Notes: generated by a model not told the origin, from the sequence alone. Shown: positions 34,161 to 44,372, counted from the first letter of the stretch. The stretch: 64,000 nucleotides of DNA from Sulfurimonadaceae bacterium (GCA_028683835.1 JAQUHB010000003.1:1-64000), one strand, 5' to 3'. Program-made: numbers and translations.

Positions 34161-34934
34161 CTATAAACCTACAATGATATTATTATATGGGATTGAGGCA
34201 TAAGCCTTTTTTCCTAGATGTAAGCTTTTATCTTCATTTTGTAAAAGTGCTACAAGAACCGTTTTTTCGTCAATACGAAGAGCCACTTCTGTGTTCTCAT
34301 CTTTAGTTTCAACAGACTCAAGAACTCCTTCTAAAATATTTATATTTGCACTCTCTTGTAAAGGTTTTGAAGAGATTTTTATGTCGCTGGATTTGATGAT
34401 CGCATAGATATCACTACCTGTTTGTAAGTTCATATTTGTGACAGACTTCGATGTTATCGTAGAAATAATCTTTGTTTTTCCAGATAAAAGAATACTCACA
34501 ACTCCTCTAAGATTATGAAGCTCAATATCTGCGATAACTGATGGAATTTGATTTCTTGCACTTGTGGTGAGAAAAGTTCTATTGAGTATATTTGCCAAAA
34601 GTTCAGGTTTATCTCCAGCTTCCGAAAAACGGTTGATAAACTGACGGTGAAGTTCGTCAAGTCGTTCATATGTTTTGATAAGTTCTTTTCCGTACGATGT
34701 CAGAGTTGTTCCACCGCCACCTTTTCCGCCAGTTTGTCGCTCCAAGATAGGTTCATCAGCAAGAAGATTCATACTATTCATTCGCTCCCATGCTGCTTTA
34801 TAGCTCATCTTCATCTCTTTTGCAGCAGCGTTCATAGAACCTGTTTTTTCTATCATATGCAACAGCTCTATTTTTCCCGGACCTATAAAATTTTTTCCAT
34901 TTTTTGTAAGCCAAAAACGACCGTCAATTCTCAT
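34161..34934 (-). CDS. modE: molybdate-responsive regulator ModE
   Basis: A 257-residue transcription factor. The N-terminal winged helix has LLHMIEKTGSMNAAAKEMKMSYKAAWERM and the recognition turn GGKGGGGTTLTSYGKEL; the C-terminal half holds two Mop/TOBE units (NLRGVVSILLSGKTKIISTITSKSV and ANINILEGVLESVET). Molybdate-loaded ModE controls molybdate transport and molybdoenzyme genes. No mod transporter is adjacent. It is probably co-transcribed after, or separately from, the signalling gene 12 bases upstream. Confidence 0.95.
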   Translation of the reverse strand: MRIDGRFWLTKNGKNFIGPGKIELLHMIEKTGSMNAAAKEMKMSYKAAWERMNSMNLLADEPILERQTGGKGGGGTTLTSYGKELIKTYERLDELHRQFINRFSEAGDKPELLANILNRTFLTTSARNQIPSVIADIELHNLRGVVSILLSGKTKIISTITSKSVTNMNLQTGSDIYAIIKSSDIKISSKPLQESANINILEGVLESVETKDENTEVALRIDEKTVLVALLQNEDKSLHLGKKAYASIPYNNIIVGL

Positions 34935-34946
34935 TTTTCTATCCTT

Positions 34947-37847
34947 TTAGCTATTTAAGAGTGCTTCTAACTCTCGTGCTGGAACGGGCTTGCTCTTAAA
35001 ATATCCCTGATACATGGTACAACCTTTTTCTTGTAAAAACGCTAACTGTTCACTATGTTCAACGCCCTCGGCGAGTACCTTAAATCCAAGAGCTTGTCCC
35101 ATAGCAATGATAGCAGTTACTATTGCCATATCATCTGTTTCATAAGGGATGTCATCAACAAAGCTTTTATCGATTTTAAGGACATCTATCGGAAAGCGTT
35201 TGAGATAACTAAGCGATGAATACCCTGTACCAAAATCATCTATTGCAAGTCTGATTCCCTTAGCTCTGAGACTGTGAAGCATCTCTATCGTCTCCTCTTC
35301 TCTTTGCATCAATACGCTTTCTGTGAGTTCGAGTTCTAATCTTTTTGGATCATATCCACTTTTTTTCAGTGCATTTTCCACAATGAGTAAAACATCTGTA
35401 TAGCGTACCTGATGTGCTGAAAGATTTACAGCCAAAGTTAGACGATGACCAAGATTGAGCCAAATTTTACCCTGTCTGCATGTCTCATTTAAAACCCATT
35501 CCCCAATTTCACTGATAAGACCTGTATCTTCAGCGATGGGAATAAACTCTACAGGAGAGACTATTCCGCGTACGGGATGATTCCAACGTATAAGTGCTTC
35601 TGCACCTACAATTCGTCCAGATGTTATATGTACTTGAGGCTGATAATAAACTTCAAACTCATTATTTGCTATAGCGTGACGAAGTTGCGTTTCACATTCA
35701 AGTTTTTTTCGTGAAAGTTGTGTCAATTCATCTGTATAGTAACGATAAGTTCCTCTTCCCTCTGATTTAGATTTATATAAAGCCGCATCCGCATATTGCA
35801 TCAGCGTAGAAGCATCTTCAGCATTATCGGGAAACAAAACGATCCCAACACTCGAGCTAATATGGACGGAGATACCTACTGAGAGTTTATAATCCATCGA
35901 TAAATACTCTATCATCTCCTGTGCTAAACGTCCCGCATCTTCAGGATGAACAATGTTTTGAAGCACTATGGCGAATTCATCGCCGCCTAAACGACTGATA
36001 ATATCGCCCTCTCGAAGGCGAGCAGAAAATCTCTGAGCTACGAGTTGTAAAAGTTCATCACCCACACTGTGCCCATAACTATCATTGATATCTTTAAAAC
36101 GATCCAAATCAAACATAAGTAATGCTATCTGATGCTTTACCCCTTTTGCATGTTGAATACTCTTATGAAGATGTGATACCAGCAAAGAGCGATTGGCAAG
36201 ACCTGTTAACGAATCGTAATTTGCCAAAGTCTCCAGACGCTGTTCATAAAGTTTTCTTTGTGTTATCTCTTGAACTGTTCCAAGTGCATAAAAAAGTTCT
36301 CCTCCATCATCTAGTTCAAACTTTGCAAACTCATGTACCCACTTGACCTCTCCATCGACAAGAATCCTATGCTCTATTTCATATACTTTTTCTTGTAAGC
36401 CTGCTTTCCATGTTTCGTCAAGTCTTTCAACATCATGAGGATGCACATATTGTAAAAATAATTCATAAGTGATATTTGTTTCGATCTCTACACCAAAGAT
36501 ACGATAAGTCTCATCCGACCATTGTAAGGTATTATTTTGAAAATCGTATTTCCAACTACCTATATGAGCTAGTGCTTGAGCAGCATTGAGATTTTCATCT
36601 TTTATTTGTAACTCTTTTTCTTGTGCTTTTCGCTCACTAATATCACGATATATGGCCATGAAATAGTTTGTATCAGAAATTTTTACAGTAACAATTTTGA
36701 TAAAAATATCAAGAATTTTTCCATCTTTTGTACGGTGAAGAGTTTCAAAGGTATCAAATCCATTTTCAAAAATTTGCTGTTTGTGTTTATGTACTTCTTC
36801 TAATGACATAATTGCTTCATAATCTATAACTGTCAATTTTCCAAACTCTTCAGCCGTATACCCAAGCTGGTTATGTGCAGCTGCATTAAACTCCACAGCT
36901 TTGAGTGTTTGAGTATCAATAAGAACTACGCCATCGGGAATTGCTTCAAACAACTTTTGATATTTCAGTTTATTTGATAGAATCAGATTTTTTTCGTAAC
37001 TCAGTTCTTTTCTTATCTCTTCAAGATCTTGAATCTTCTCGTTTTTATTGTCAATAAGCTGAACTAAGAAATCAAAATAGCTTCCATGCACAGCATGTAA
37101 AATATCATGACGGCTCAAAGAACCCATAAATTCCTGATTTTCATCTATAACAATGAGTTGATGTACACTGTGCTGTGCCATCAGGGCAGTTGCTTCATAC
37201 AAAGAAAGATCTTTTTTTACAACCTCAAAATTTTTATGTGCCAGACTTAAAGCACTATTATCTTGTGACTCTTGCATATTAATACAAAAATATGCGATAT
37301 CACGCTCTGTCACAATGCCTACAGGCTCACTTGCATCTACCAATACAGCATAATCAGATTTATGATCTTTCATCAAAGATGCCGTTTCTGTAATAGAGGT
37401 TAAAGAGGGAACAAGAAGTGGCATTTTACTTATAACGTCTGCCACCACTTTCACTTTACTCAGTTCTTCAAAACCCATATGACGAAGAAAATCCCCCTCA
37501 GTAACAATACCGACAAAACGCTTTGCCTCATCTACAACAACTAAATGACGATACTCTTTCTCCTCCATAATGATGTAAGCATCATGAAGATGCACAGATT
37601 CTTCTATACAAAAAGGGTTTTGACTCATAACAGCATTCAAAGGGGTGTTGATGTCGATATTCTCACAGACAACACGAAGTGCATCATGTTCTGTAAAGAT
37701 ACCAACGGGTATCTCTTGTTCATCTACAATAATAACAGAACTGATTTTGTGCTCTGCCATAGATATCAAAGCTTGAGAAAGAGTTTGAGTCGGGTAAAAA
37801 CTTATTTTAAAAGAGGAAACGATCGATTTTAAAGTTATAAATTCCAA
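34947..37847 (-). CDS. CBS-CBS-PAS-PAS-GGDEF-EAL signalling protein
   Basis: A 966-residue cytosolic c-di-GMP protein. Two CBS pairs occupy about residues 1-250 (VGIFTEHDALRVV, VGIVTERDIAYF), followed by a short coiled coil, PAS near 295-405, a second PAS near 425-535, GGDEF (RLGGDEFAIVLQ) near 545-700 and EAL (EALIRWNHP, LAIDDFGTGYSSLSYLK) to the end. Both catalytic motifs look intact. No membrane segment. CBS pairs often bind adenine nucleotides, so it may link energy state with second messenger. It stands upstream of modE. Confidence 0.93.
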   Translation of the reverse strand: MEFITLKSIVSSFKISFYPTQTLSQALISMAEHKISSVIIVDEQEIPVGIFTEHDALRVVCENIDINTPLNAVMSQNPFCIEESVHLHDAYIIMEEKEYRHLVVVDEAKRFVGIVTEGDFLRHMGFEELSKVKVVADVISKMPLLVPSLTSITETASLMKDHKSDYAVLVDASEPVGIVTERDIAYFCINMQESQDNSALSLAHKNFEVVKKDLSLYEATALMAQHSVHQLIVIDENQEFMGSLSRHDILHAVHGSYFDFLVQLIDNKNEKIQDLEEIRKELSYEKNLILSNKLKYQKLFEAIPDGVVLIDTQTLKAVEFNAAAHNQLGYTAEEFGKLTVIDYEAIMSLEEVHKHKQQIFENGFDTFETLHRTKDGKILDIFIKIVTVKISDTNYFMAIYRDISERKAQEKELQIKDENLNAAQALAHIGSWKYDFQNNTLQWSDETYRIFGVEIETNITYELFLQYVHPHDVERLDETWKAGLQEKVYEIEHRILVDGEVKWVHEFAKFELDDGGELFYALGTVQEITQRKLYEQRLETLANYDSLTGLANRSLLVSHLHKSIQHAKGVKHQIALLMFDLDRFKDINDSYGHSVGDELLQLVAQRFSARLREGDIISRLGGDEFAIVLQNIVHPEDAGRLAQEMIEYLSMDYKLSVGISVHISSSVGIVLFPDNAEDASTLMQYADAALYKSKSEGRGTYRYYTDELTQLSRKKLECETQLRHAIANNEFEVYYQPQVHITSGRIVGAEALIRWNHPVRGIVSPVEFIPIAEDTGLISEIGEWVLNETCRQGKIWLNLGHRLTLAVNLSAHQVRYTDVLLIVENALKKSGYDPKRLELELTESVLMQREEETIEMLHSLRAKGIRLAIDDFGTGYSSLSYLKRFPIDVLKIDKSFVDDIPYETDDMAIVTAIIAMGQALGFKVLAEGVEHSEQLAFLQEKGCTMYQGYFKSKPVPARELEALLNS

Positions 37848-37912
37848 TATAAAACCTTATAGATGATAAATAAGATTTATTGTAGCAAATAGTTCCAAAA
37901 AAATAACACTAT

Positions 37913-38158
37913 TTAACCTTTGTAAAGTGTGATTTTTGCCTCACGCGAGAGTTGTTTGATAGTATATTCGCGTTTACAGGCACTACTTCTATCTTCACAC
38001 TCTTCTACATGCAAGAGCTTTACAGGTCGTCTTGCTTTAGTATATTTTGCGCCATTTTTCGAGTTATTGTGTTCATTAAGACGCTTATTTACATCTTTTG
38101 CTATACCTGTATACAAAGTGTTATCACTGCACTCCAAAATATAAACAAAATAGGACAT
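37913..38158 (-). CDS. GIY-YIG endonuclease-domain protein
   Basis: An 81-residue protein of the UPF0213 / YhbQ type. The GIY-YIG motif appears as FVYILECSDNTLYTGIAKD, with R and E/H residues in NKRLNEHNNS. The tail REYTIKQLSREAKITLYKG is typical of the family. The start ATG with AAGG upstream was chosen over an upstream in-frame start that would add 57 unconvincing residues. Probable DNA-processing enzyme of unknown role. Confidence 0.87.
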   Translation of the reverse strand: MSYFVYILECSDNTLYTGIAKDVNKRLNEHNNSKNGAKYTKARRPVKLLHVEECEDRSSACKREYTIKQLSREAKITLYKG

Positions 38159-38284
38159 AGTAAACCTTACAGAAAAGAGGATATTTTTGCAAATGATAAC
38201 CAAAGAATAAGAAAACAAAGATTTAAGTGTGTGGATTATTGGTAAATAGTATATGATTACAAAACTATTTTTTGGAGAAACTCT

Positions 38285-39010
38285 TTGATACAGATCAGTG
38301 AACATATATTTTGCGATGACTTTATACAAGAGTGCTACATGGAAAGCCGTTTTTTTCCAAATCCCTATCTTGATTATCCCTTTTTGATTATAGAAAATTT
38401 TCTAACACAAGAGCAGTGCAATCTTGTCGTTTCTGAGATTCAAAATAGTTCAACTGCACATAAAGCGATGATAAAATCAGCCTTGCTTAACAGTGTTGTT
38501 TCTCCAAGTGTAAATGAAAAGATGAGAAAAACTACTCTTTACAAACTCCCCGAATATCTAGAAACCCTTTATCAAGAAAATTTTGTAAAGTACCAAAATA
38601 ACATAGAAAACACCTTTTCTATGGCGTTGACTACAGCTACACAGATTCAAGCACTTGAATATCTTGAGGGTGATTTTTACATGAAACATGCCGATGATTC
38701 AAGTGAGATTTTAAATAAAGAGAAAAATACCACAGGTTTTATCTGCGTAGCTCCGCAAAGAAAACTCACAACAGTTTTGTTTGTCTCTTCACATGAAACA
38801 AGAAAAACAGACTCTACACTTCATAGTTTTGACGGCGGAGAACTCATCTTCAATTATCTTTATGATAAAGATGGTAAACAGGTATCACTTCAGCCAAAGG
38901 CTGGTGACATGGTTGTTTTTCCTAGTAATCCTTGCTTTAGTCATGAAGTATTACCCGTCATATCTGGGTATAGAGCGACTTTAGTTCAGTGGCATAATTG
39001 CATTAGCTAA
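38285..39010 (+). CDS. 2-oxoglutarate/Fe(II) oxygenase, prolyl-4-hydroxylase-like
   Basis: A 241-residue protein with the double-stranded beta-helix features of P4Hc enzymes: the iron pair H-x-D in MKHADDSSE, the distal histidine in CFSHEVLPV, and the 2-oxoglutarate arginine in SGYRATLVQWH. FDGGELIFNY is the expected strand before. The start is taken as a TTG with GGAG seven bases upstream; the ATG 54 bases later is an alternative. Substrate unknown. Confidence 0.85.
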   Translation: MIQISEHIFCDDFIQECYMESRFFPNPYLDYPFLIIENFLTQEQCNLVVSEIQNSSTAHKAMIKSALLNSVVSPSVNEKMRKTTLYKLPEYLETLYQENFVKYQNNIENTFSMALTTATQIQALEYLEGDFYMKHADDSSEILNKEKNTTGFICVAPQRKLTTVLFVSSHETRKTDSTLHSFDGGELIFNYLYDKDGKQVSLQPKAGDMVVFPSNPCFSHEVLPVISGYRATLVQWHNCIS

Positions 39011-39052
39011 TTTTGACGATAAAATAAACGAAAGATTGAGTATAATTCCACC

Positions 39053-39262
39053 ATGAACGATAAAAAACAGCTAATTCAAGATATACAAAATCTTCTTAAC
39101 AGTTATGTTGGTATCAATAAAACTGATATCAATCCCGCTTTACTTGAATTTATGGACGAAGAAACACTTAAGAACATCATCTCCGATCTACTCTATCAAA
39201 AAGAACAGGAAAAAGATGTTGACTTAGAGTGGCTCGAACAATTCAAAAAATATATTTCTTAA
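39053..39262 (+). CDS. small hypothetical protein
   Basis: A 69-residue acidic, helical protein (QLIQDIQNLLNSYVGINKTD, EETLKNIISDLLYQKEQEKD). It has no cysteines and no recognised family; small proteins of this style are common in Campylobacterota. A weak upstream TATAAT-like box (GTATAATT) lies close before the ATG. It precedes the receiver-RHH regulator by about 110 bases. Confidence 0.7.
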   Translation: MNDKKQLIQDIQNLLNSYVGINKTDINPALLEFMDEETLKNIISDLLYQKEQEKDVDLEWLEQFKKYIS

Positions 39263-39373
39263 ATTATTTTTAGATAAACAAGTTAAATAACATTTTTATT
39301 TATTGTACTTTAATGTTTTGTTAACAAAAATAGCAATATAATAATGAGAACAAATTCCAACATGGAGAAAAAA

Positions 39374-39922
39374 ATGGCGAGTGTAGATCTTGTTCAGTTA
39401 ACTGAACAAACAAAAAAATTAACTGCAATGGTAGTTGAAGATGAAGCGGTAGCAAATGAGCTTCTAAGTTCAACTTTTAAAAACTTTTTTTCTGAAGTAA
39501 AATCAGCTTTCAATGGGAAAGAAGCTTTAGAAATGTACGAAAAAATGATGCCAGATATCGTATTTTTAGACATCATCATGCCAGAAATGGATGGAATCGA
39601 ACTAGCACGTCGTATACGTGAGATCAATCCAGATCAAATAGTAATCATCATCTCTGCAAGTAATGATATTCAAAAAATCTCTGAATCAATCGAGATCGGT
39701 GTAAACAGTTTTATACAAAAACCGATCGATACAAAGAAAATCATAGAATTGATCTCAAACATCGTAAATATGATCAACAAAAAGAAAAAAATAGAAACTA
39801 AAACTTTTTCAATATCTCTTCCGCTTGATCTCTATGAAATGGTTGATGACAACGCTAAAGCTGAAAGTATCTCTAAAAATGCAGTTATTATTAGAGCGCT
39901 AAGAAGTTTTTACAACGATTAA
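39374..39922 (+). CDS. response regulator with ribbon-helix-helix output domain
   Basis: A 182-residue protein. The receiver domain has VVEDEA, the phosphorylated aspartate in IVFLDIIMPEMDG, and SFIQKPID with the conserved lysine. After a lysine-rich linker, the last 45 residues read FSISLPLDLYEMVDDNAKAE and SKNAVIIRALRSF, a CopG/Arc-type ribbon-helix-helix pattern. Receiver domains are normally paired with winged-helix or HTH outputs, so this is unusual. Start ATG has GGAG before it. No partner kinase is adjacent. Confidence 0.85.
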   Translation: MASVDLVQLTEQTKKLTAMVVEDEAVANELLSSTFKNFFSEVKSAFNGKEALEMYEKMMPDIVFLDIIMPEMDGIELARRIREINPDQIVIIISASNDIQKISESIEIGVNSFIQKPIDTKKIIELISNIVNMINKKKKIETKTFSISLPLDLYEMVDDNAKAESISKNAVIIRALRSFYND

Positions 39923-39964
39923 AAAAACTCCCTCGATTTTATATTTTTTTAAGATTTTAAAAGA

Positions 39965-39970
39965 TATAAT
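39965..39970 (+). promoter_or_regulatory. tRNA-Glu promoter -10 box
   Basis: TATAAT preceded by a T-rich stretch in place of a -35 box, followed by TTCGGC, the same discriminator seen at the tRNA-fMet promoter. Confidence 0.7.
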
Positions 39971-40000
39971 TTCGGCTCAGAACAAACCGTCTGTAAAGAT

Positions 40001-40075
40001 GGCTCCATCATCTAATGGTTAGGATTCAAGGTTTTCATCCTTGCCATAGGGGTTCGAATCCCCTTGGAGTCACCA
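40001..40075 (+). tRNA. tRNA-Glu (UUC)
   Basis: Acceptor GGCTCCA pairs with TGGAGTC, CCA is encoded, and the anticodon loop TTTTCAT carries TTC. The T-arm GGGGTTCGAATCCCC is standard. Confidence 0.96.
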
Positions 40076-40167
40076 CTTCTTTTATTTTAACTTCCCAATT
40101 TTCTATATTTTTAATCTTTTACAAATCAAATTTTAGTTACAATTTTGCTAAAAAATTAGGAATTTAT

Positions 40168-41466
40168 ATGTTACGTTTTGCCCCAAGTCCAACCGGTGAT
40201 ATGCATATCGGCAATCTTCGCGTCGCCCTTTTTAATTATATAGTTTCAAAACAGAGAAATGAATCTCTTTTAGTCCGTATCGAAGATACAGACAAAGAGC
40301 GTAATATTGAAGGAAAAGATAAAGAGATCTTAGAAATCTTAGGTATTTTTGGGATCGAATACAAAGAGCTGATGTATCAAAGCAACAATCTTCGTTTTCA
40401 CTCCATGATGGCTTTGCAACTTCTTCATGAAAAGAAAGCTTTTAACTGTTTTTGTAAACCTGAAACTTTAGAGAGAAAAAGAGAGGAAGCAAAAGAAGCG
40501 AAAAAAGCGTACCGTTATGACGGAGCTTGTGAAAATCTTCCTGCCGAACTCACAATTGACAACATGAACCCTTTTGTTGTCCGTCTTAAAAAACCTCAAG
40601 AAGCGATCACTATAAAAGATCTTATCAAAGGTGAGATCACTTTCTCTCCCGATGATATCGACAGCTTTATTATTATGCGTCAAGATAAAACTCCAACTTA
40701 TAACTTTGCATGTTCAGTTGATGATATGCTCGCTGATATCTCTTTAGTGATCCGTGGCGAAGATCATGTGAGCAATACTCCAAAGCAGATTGCCATAAGA
40801 GATGCTCTTGGATATGACAAAAAGATGGAATATGCACATCTTCCTATTATCTTAAATGATGAGGGTAAAAAGATGAGTAAGCGCGATAATGCTTCAAGTG
40901 TCAAATGGATGTTTGAAGAGGGTTATTTGCCCTCAGCCATCGCAAACTATCTTATCCTTATAGGCAATAAACCGCCAAAAGAGATTTTTACTCTACAAGA
41001 AGCGATAGAATGGTTTGATATCCACTCTATATCTAAAGCTCCTGCACGTTTTGACCTCGATAAACTCAAATTTATCAATAAAGAACATTTAAGACTCCTT
41101 GATACCAAAGAGCTTTCGCGCTATGTCGGTTTTGCAGATGATGATATTGGCGAAGTGGCAAAAATCTTTTTAGATGAAGTAAGCACGCTCAAAGAACTTA
41201 GGGCTAAAATATCGCCTATTTTTGCACCAAAAGAGATCCCAGAAGAGTTTTCAGAGCAAGCTGCCATAATGCAAGAAGTTATAAAAAATGCTCCCCATTT
41301 TGAAGAATTTGAGGCTTTTAAAACACATATCATCGAACAATCAGGTCTCAAGGGAAAAAACTTCTTTAAACCTCTTCGTCTTCTTTTAACAGGCGCCGAA
41401 CATGGTCCAGAGCTTGCGGACATCTATCCATTTCTTAAAAACTATATGAAGGAGATCGTCAAATGA
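40168..41466 (+). CDS. gltX: glutamyl-tRNA synthetase (short paralogue type)
   Basis: A 432-residue class I synthetase. HIGH-type motif is MHIGNLR in [14 protein letters not shown], and KMSKR is in GKKMSKRDN. Length and opening resemble the shorter of the two GluRS paralogues found in Helicobacter, one of which charges tRNA-Gln in place of the missing GlnRS; which tRNA this enzyme prefers cannot be read from sequence. It directly follows tRNA-Glu and overlaps the next gene by four bases. Confidence 0.95.
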   Translation: MLRFAPSPTGDMHIGNLRVALFNYIVSKQRNESLLVRIEDTDKERNIEGKDKEILEILGIFGIEYKELMYQSNNLRFHSMMALQLLHEKKAFNCFCKPETLERKREEAKEAKKAYRYDGACENLPAELTIDNMNPFVVRLKKPQEAITIKDLIKGEITFSPDDIDSFIIMRQDKTPTYNFACSVDDMLADISLVIRGEDHVSNTPKQIAIRDALGYDKKMEYAHLPIILNDEGKKMSKRDNASSVKWMFEEGYLPSAIANYLILIGNKPPKEIFTLQEAIEWFDIHSISKAPARFDLDKLKFINKEHLRLLDTKELSRYVGFADDDIGEVAKIFLDEVSTLKELRAKISPIFAPKEIPEEFSEQAAIMQEVIKNAPHFEEFEAFKTHIIEQSGLKGKNFFKPLRLLLTGAEHGPELADIYPFLKNYMKEIVK

Positions 41467-41744
41467 GTGAAATAATTCTTGGCATCGGCAGTATCTTTCT
41501 TACTCTGTTAAACGTTTATATCTGGGTTATTATCATCGCTGCGCTTATCACTTGGGTAAATCCAGATCCACGTAATCAGCTTGTACAGATTTTATATCGT
41601 TTAAGTGAACCGGCTTACAATTTAGTAAGACGCTTCATCCCGACCGTTTTTAACGGTATCGATCTCGCCCCTCTTATCATTGTCATCGCCTTACAGGTAA
41701 TTATGCTATTTATTAAAGCCGGACTCTCAAGGCTTGTATACTAA
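41463..41744 (+). CDS. YggT-family membrane protein
   Basis: A 93-residue inner-membrane protein with two hydrophobic segments separated by the conserved [22 protein letters not shown] motif and ending [12 protein letters not shown], typical of YggT. The family is linked to cell division or osmotic tolerance in other bacteria, without a clear mechanism. It overlaps gltX (ATGA) and abuts the lytic transglycosylase gene. Confidence 0.9.
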   Translation: MSEIILGIGSIFLTLLNVYIWVIIIAALITWVNPDPRNQLVQILYRLSEPAYNLVRRFIPTVFNGIDLAPLIIVIALQVIMLFIKAGLSRLVY

Positions 41745-43349
41745 ATGAAACTGTGGCTTTTACTTCTTAGCACCCTACTCTCTGCACAAATAACTCTTGA
41801 TGAGATCAATTCAAAACCTGCTTCTCGAGCAAAGAATTTTCTCATCTGGCAGTTTTTAAAGCAAGATATTACACCAGATCAAGCAGATAAAGTTTTTGAT
41901 CAGATGGAAAATGTCAACACAAAACTCTTTTTTATGTATGCAAAAAAAACTTCTCGTCCTGAAATACAATATATTGCAAAATGTATGACTATTCCGGCAA
42001 ATGAACTTCTTAAACTCGATGATAACAGTTGTCTACAAATTGCCATGACTCCATGGGCTGCTGCTGTGTATACAAAACCTCAGATCAAAGAGCTCGAGAA
42101 AAGAGTTTTTGTAGATAAGACAAAAAAATATCTTGAGATTATGAGCTCTGATATGAATGAAACAACACTCATGAAGCACAACCCTTCAGATATTTTGACA
42201 GTTATGAACGGTGCAGGAAAAAAATACAGAGAAGATCATTTTAACCACGCTTATTCAAAAGAATTTATAACATATATCTCTGGCTCACCTAAAATCTCAA
42301 AACTTGTTGAAGCAACGATTAATGATGAAAAAATGGATCAATTTGTTCCGCGCCTTACTTTAATAGATCCAAACAAACTCGATGCTAGCAGCACTTTTTT
42401 TATGGCTATGCATTATCTCTTAGAAAATAAGAAAGATCTTGCACTTTCATATCTTGATTTTTCAAATAAAAAATCTTCCTTGCAAATAGATAAAGATAAA
42501 ACAATATTTTGGAAATATCTTATTACTCAAGATATGAAGTACCTTAAACAAGTCTCACAAAGTGTAAATATCAACATCTACACGCTCTATGCCAAAGAGA
42601 TTTTAAACATTGATACGACAAACTACTTTACGGCTGAGGGTAAGACCTTGAAATCCAAATGTATTGAAGATCCATTTGCATGGATAGAGATGAAAAAAAC
42701 GATCAATGCAACGCCAAAAAATGATCTTCATTCTTTAGCAGATGATTATGGTAAAAAAAATATGCTAGTGCTTGAAGGCTATACTCTTGAAAAAGCAAAC
42801 TCTTATAAATTGGAAAATTATATTATGCCTTATACGGAATATACTTCATCTCTTTCAAATGATGACAAAGCGTTTTTATATGCCCTTATGCGTCAAGAAA
42901 GCCAGTTTATACCATCTGTCATCTCTTCATCTTATGCATTAGGTCTTATGCAGTTAATGCCATTTCTAGTTGATAATCTCAATAAACAGATGCCAAATAA
43001 AATCTCTTGCTACAGTGATATGTTTGATCCAAAAACAAATATTTTATTTTCAATCAAACATCTATCTTGGTTAAATACGCAGTTGGACAACCCTCTTTTT
43101 AAAGCCTATGCATATAATGGTGGTCTTGGATTCACAAAAAGATATATTCAATCTGGTAAATTTACAACTGGAGCGTATGAACCATTCTTAAGTATGGATA
43201 CAATGACGAATGTTGAAAGCAGAGAGTACGGGAAAAGAGTCTTGGCAAACTATGCTATCTACAAAAAAATCCTGCATGAAGATTTTTCTATAGTTCATTT
43301 TTTTGATAAACTAAAGGCAGAGAACCAAATTTCCCATCTTGCAGAATAA
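41745..43349 (+). CDS. soluble lytic murein transglycosylase
   Basis: A 534-residue exported enzyme that cleaves peptidoglycan between MurNAc and GlcNAc. The signal peptide is MKLWLLLLSTLLSAQ; a long helical superhelix precedes the SLT domain, whose catalytic glutamate is in ALMRQESQFIPSVISSS, followed by ALGLMQLMP and YNGG. Its 3' end overlaps the convergent lipoprotein gene by 62 bases. Confidence 0.93.
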   Translation: MKLWLLLLSTLLSAQITLDEINSKPASRAKNFLIWQFLKQDITPDQADKVFDQMENVNTKLFFMYAKKTSRPEIQYIAKCMTIPANELLKLDDNSCLQIAMTPWAAAVYTKPQIKELEKRVFVDKTKKYLEIMSSDMNETTLMKHNPSDILTVMNGAGKKYREDHFNHAYSKEFITYISGSPKISKLVEATINDEKMDQFVPRLTLIDPNKLDASSTFFMAMHYLLENKKDLALSYLDFSNKKSSLQIDKDKTIFWKYLITQDMKYLKQVSQSVNINIYTLYAKEILNIDTTNYFTAEGKTLKSKCIEDPFAWIEMKKTINATPKNDLHSLADDYGKKNMLVLEGYTLEKANSYKLENYIMPYTEYTSSLSNDDKAFLYALMRQESQFIPSVISSSYALGLMQLMPFLVDNLNKQMPNKISCYSDMFDPKTNILFSIKHLSWLNTQLDNPLFKAYAYNGGLGFTKRYIQSGKFTTGAYEPFLSMDTMTNVESREYGKRVLANYAIYKKILHEDFSIVHFFDKLKAENQISHLAE

Positions 43350-43791
43350 GCGAAAGTGTATCACTCTGTGATACTGGGAAAGCTACGAGATAATAGCTAG
43401 TCCAGCTATTATCGAGCGCTATCAACCCCTCAAACTCATTTTTCTGATCTAGTTTTTTTATCTTCACAGGCAGCGCATCATTCAGTTTGACAACCATGTT
43501 ACTCCCGACTATATTGTTTGGATCAGACAAGATATCTTTGTTTTTTGTATAAACTGCTATATAAAAATATTCCATACCATTGTATTTCTGGGGGTTTACT
43601 TCATTAAGATAAATGCTAGATACAACCCCAACGACATCATTATCCAAATTGATTTTTGAAGTTCTAAGACTCGCAACAGCCTGCTCTTTTACAGCAGTAA
43701 AATGAAATCTAGAAAATGCATTATTTGTTGTACATCCTGAAAATACTAAAAGGGTTGTTAAGACAAGGCTCACATGTAAAGAAAAAGGCAT
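43288..43791 (-). CDS. probable lipoprotein of unknown function
   Basis: A 167-residue protein with a lipoprotein signal (VSLVLTTLLVFSGCTTNN; lipobox FSGC). The mature part has beta-rich segments (DVVGVVSSIYLNEVNPQKYNGMEY and NMVVKLNDALPVKI). Its last 20 codons lie antisense to the end of the transglycosylase gene. No family recognised; probably outer-membrane anchored in the periplasm. Confidence 0.75.
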   Translation of the reverse strand: MPFSLHVSLVLTTLLVFSGCTTNNAFSRFHFTAVKEQAVASLRTSKINLDNDVVGVVSSIYLNEVNPQKYNGMEYFYIAVYTKNKDILSDPNNIVGSNMVVKLNDALPVKIKKLDQKNEFEGLIALDNSWTSYYLVAFPVSQSDTLSLILQDGKFGSLPLVYQKNEL

Positions 43792-43844
43792 AGAGAAAAC
43801 CTGAAAATTTTAAGATTTCTAATTATAGCTTAAACAACTTTTTA

Positions 43845-44372
43845 ATGAGTATGAAGTATAATCCAAAGATGAAAAAAAGAATAGCAGTGGCTTTTACGGG
43901 GCCTTCAAATAGCGGAAAAACAACATTAATACTCAAAATTGCACGAAAGCTCATTCATGAGCATGGCAAAGAGGTTGCCATCATCAAGCATGATCCAAAA
44001 GATAAAGCAAGGTTTGATGTCGAGGGTAAAGATAGTTATAAATTTACAGATACAGGTGCAGAAGTGATCGTCACCTCCCCTGCACGTACAACATACTTTT
44101 CAAACAGATATAAAGAGCTTGATGAGATGATACGGGTTTTTGGAGAGTTTGATATTTTACTTGTAGAGGGTCTAAAAAGCCTACCTCTGCCACGTATCAG
44201 CGTATTTAGAAACTCTCTTGATGAAGATTATTTTGATTATATGGATGCGCTTGCAGTTGATGAAACTATAGATATTAAAAAATATGAGATCCCAAAAAAT
44301 GTCAATATTCTGGATTTAAACAATACAGACGAAGTGATAGAATGGATATTTAAAAATGCGAAGGAAGTGTAA
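43845..44372 (+). CDS. mobB: molybdopterin-guanine dinucleotide biosynthesis protein MobB
   Basis: A 175-residue P-loop GTPase. Walker A is FTGPSNSGKTT; KHDPKD and DTGAEVIVTSPART match MobB, and ILLVEGLKSLPLPRI contains the DxxxxEG block. It helps attach GMP to molybdopterin for Mo enzymes. Translation could start at 43845 or at the ATG at 43869, which fits family alignments better; no strong SD separates them. It shares molybdenum metabolism with modE and nif genes but is not near them. Confidence 0.9.
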   Translation: MSMKYNPKMKKRIAVAFTGPSNSGKTTLILKIARKLIHEHGKEVAIIKHDPKDKARFDVEGKDSYKFTDTGAEVIVTSPARTTYFSNRYKELDEMIRVFGEFDILLVEGLKSLPLPRISVFRNSLDEDYFDYMDALAVDETIDIKKYEIPKNVNILDLNNTDEVIEWIFKNAKEV

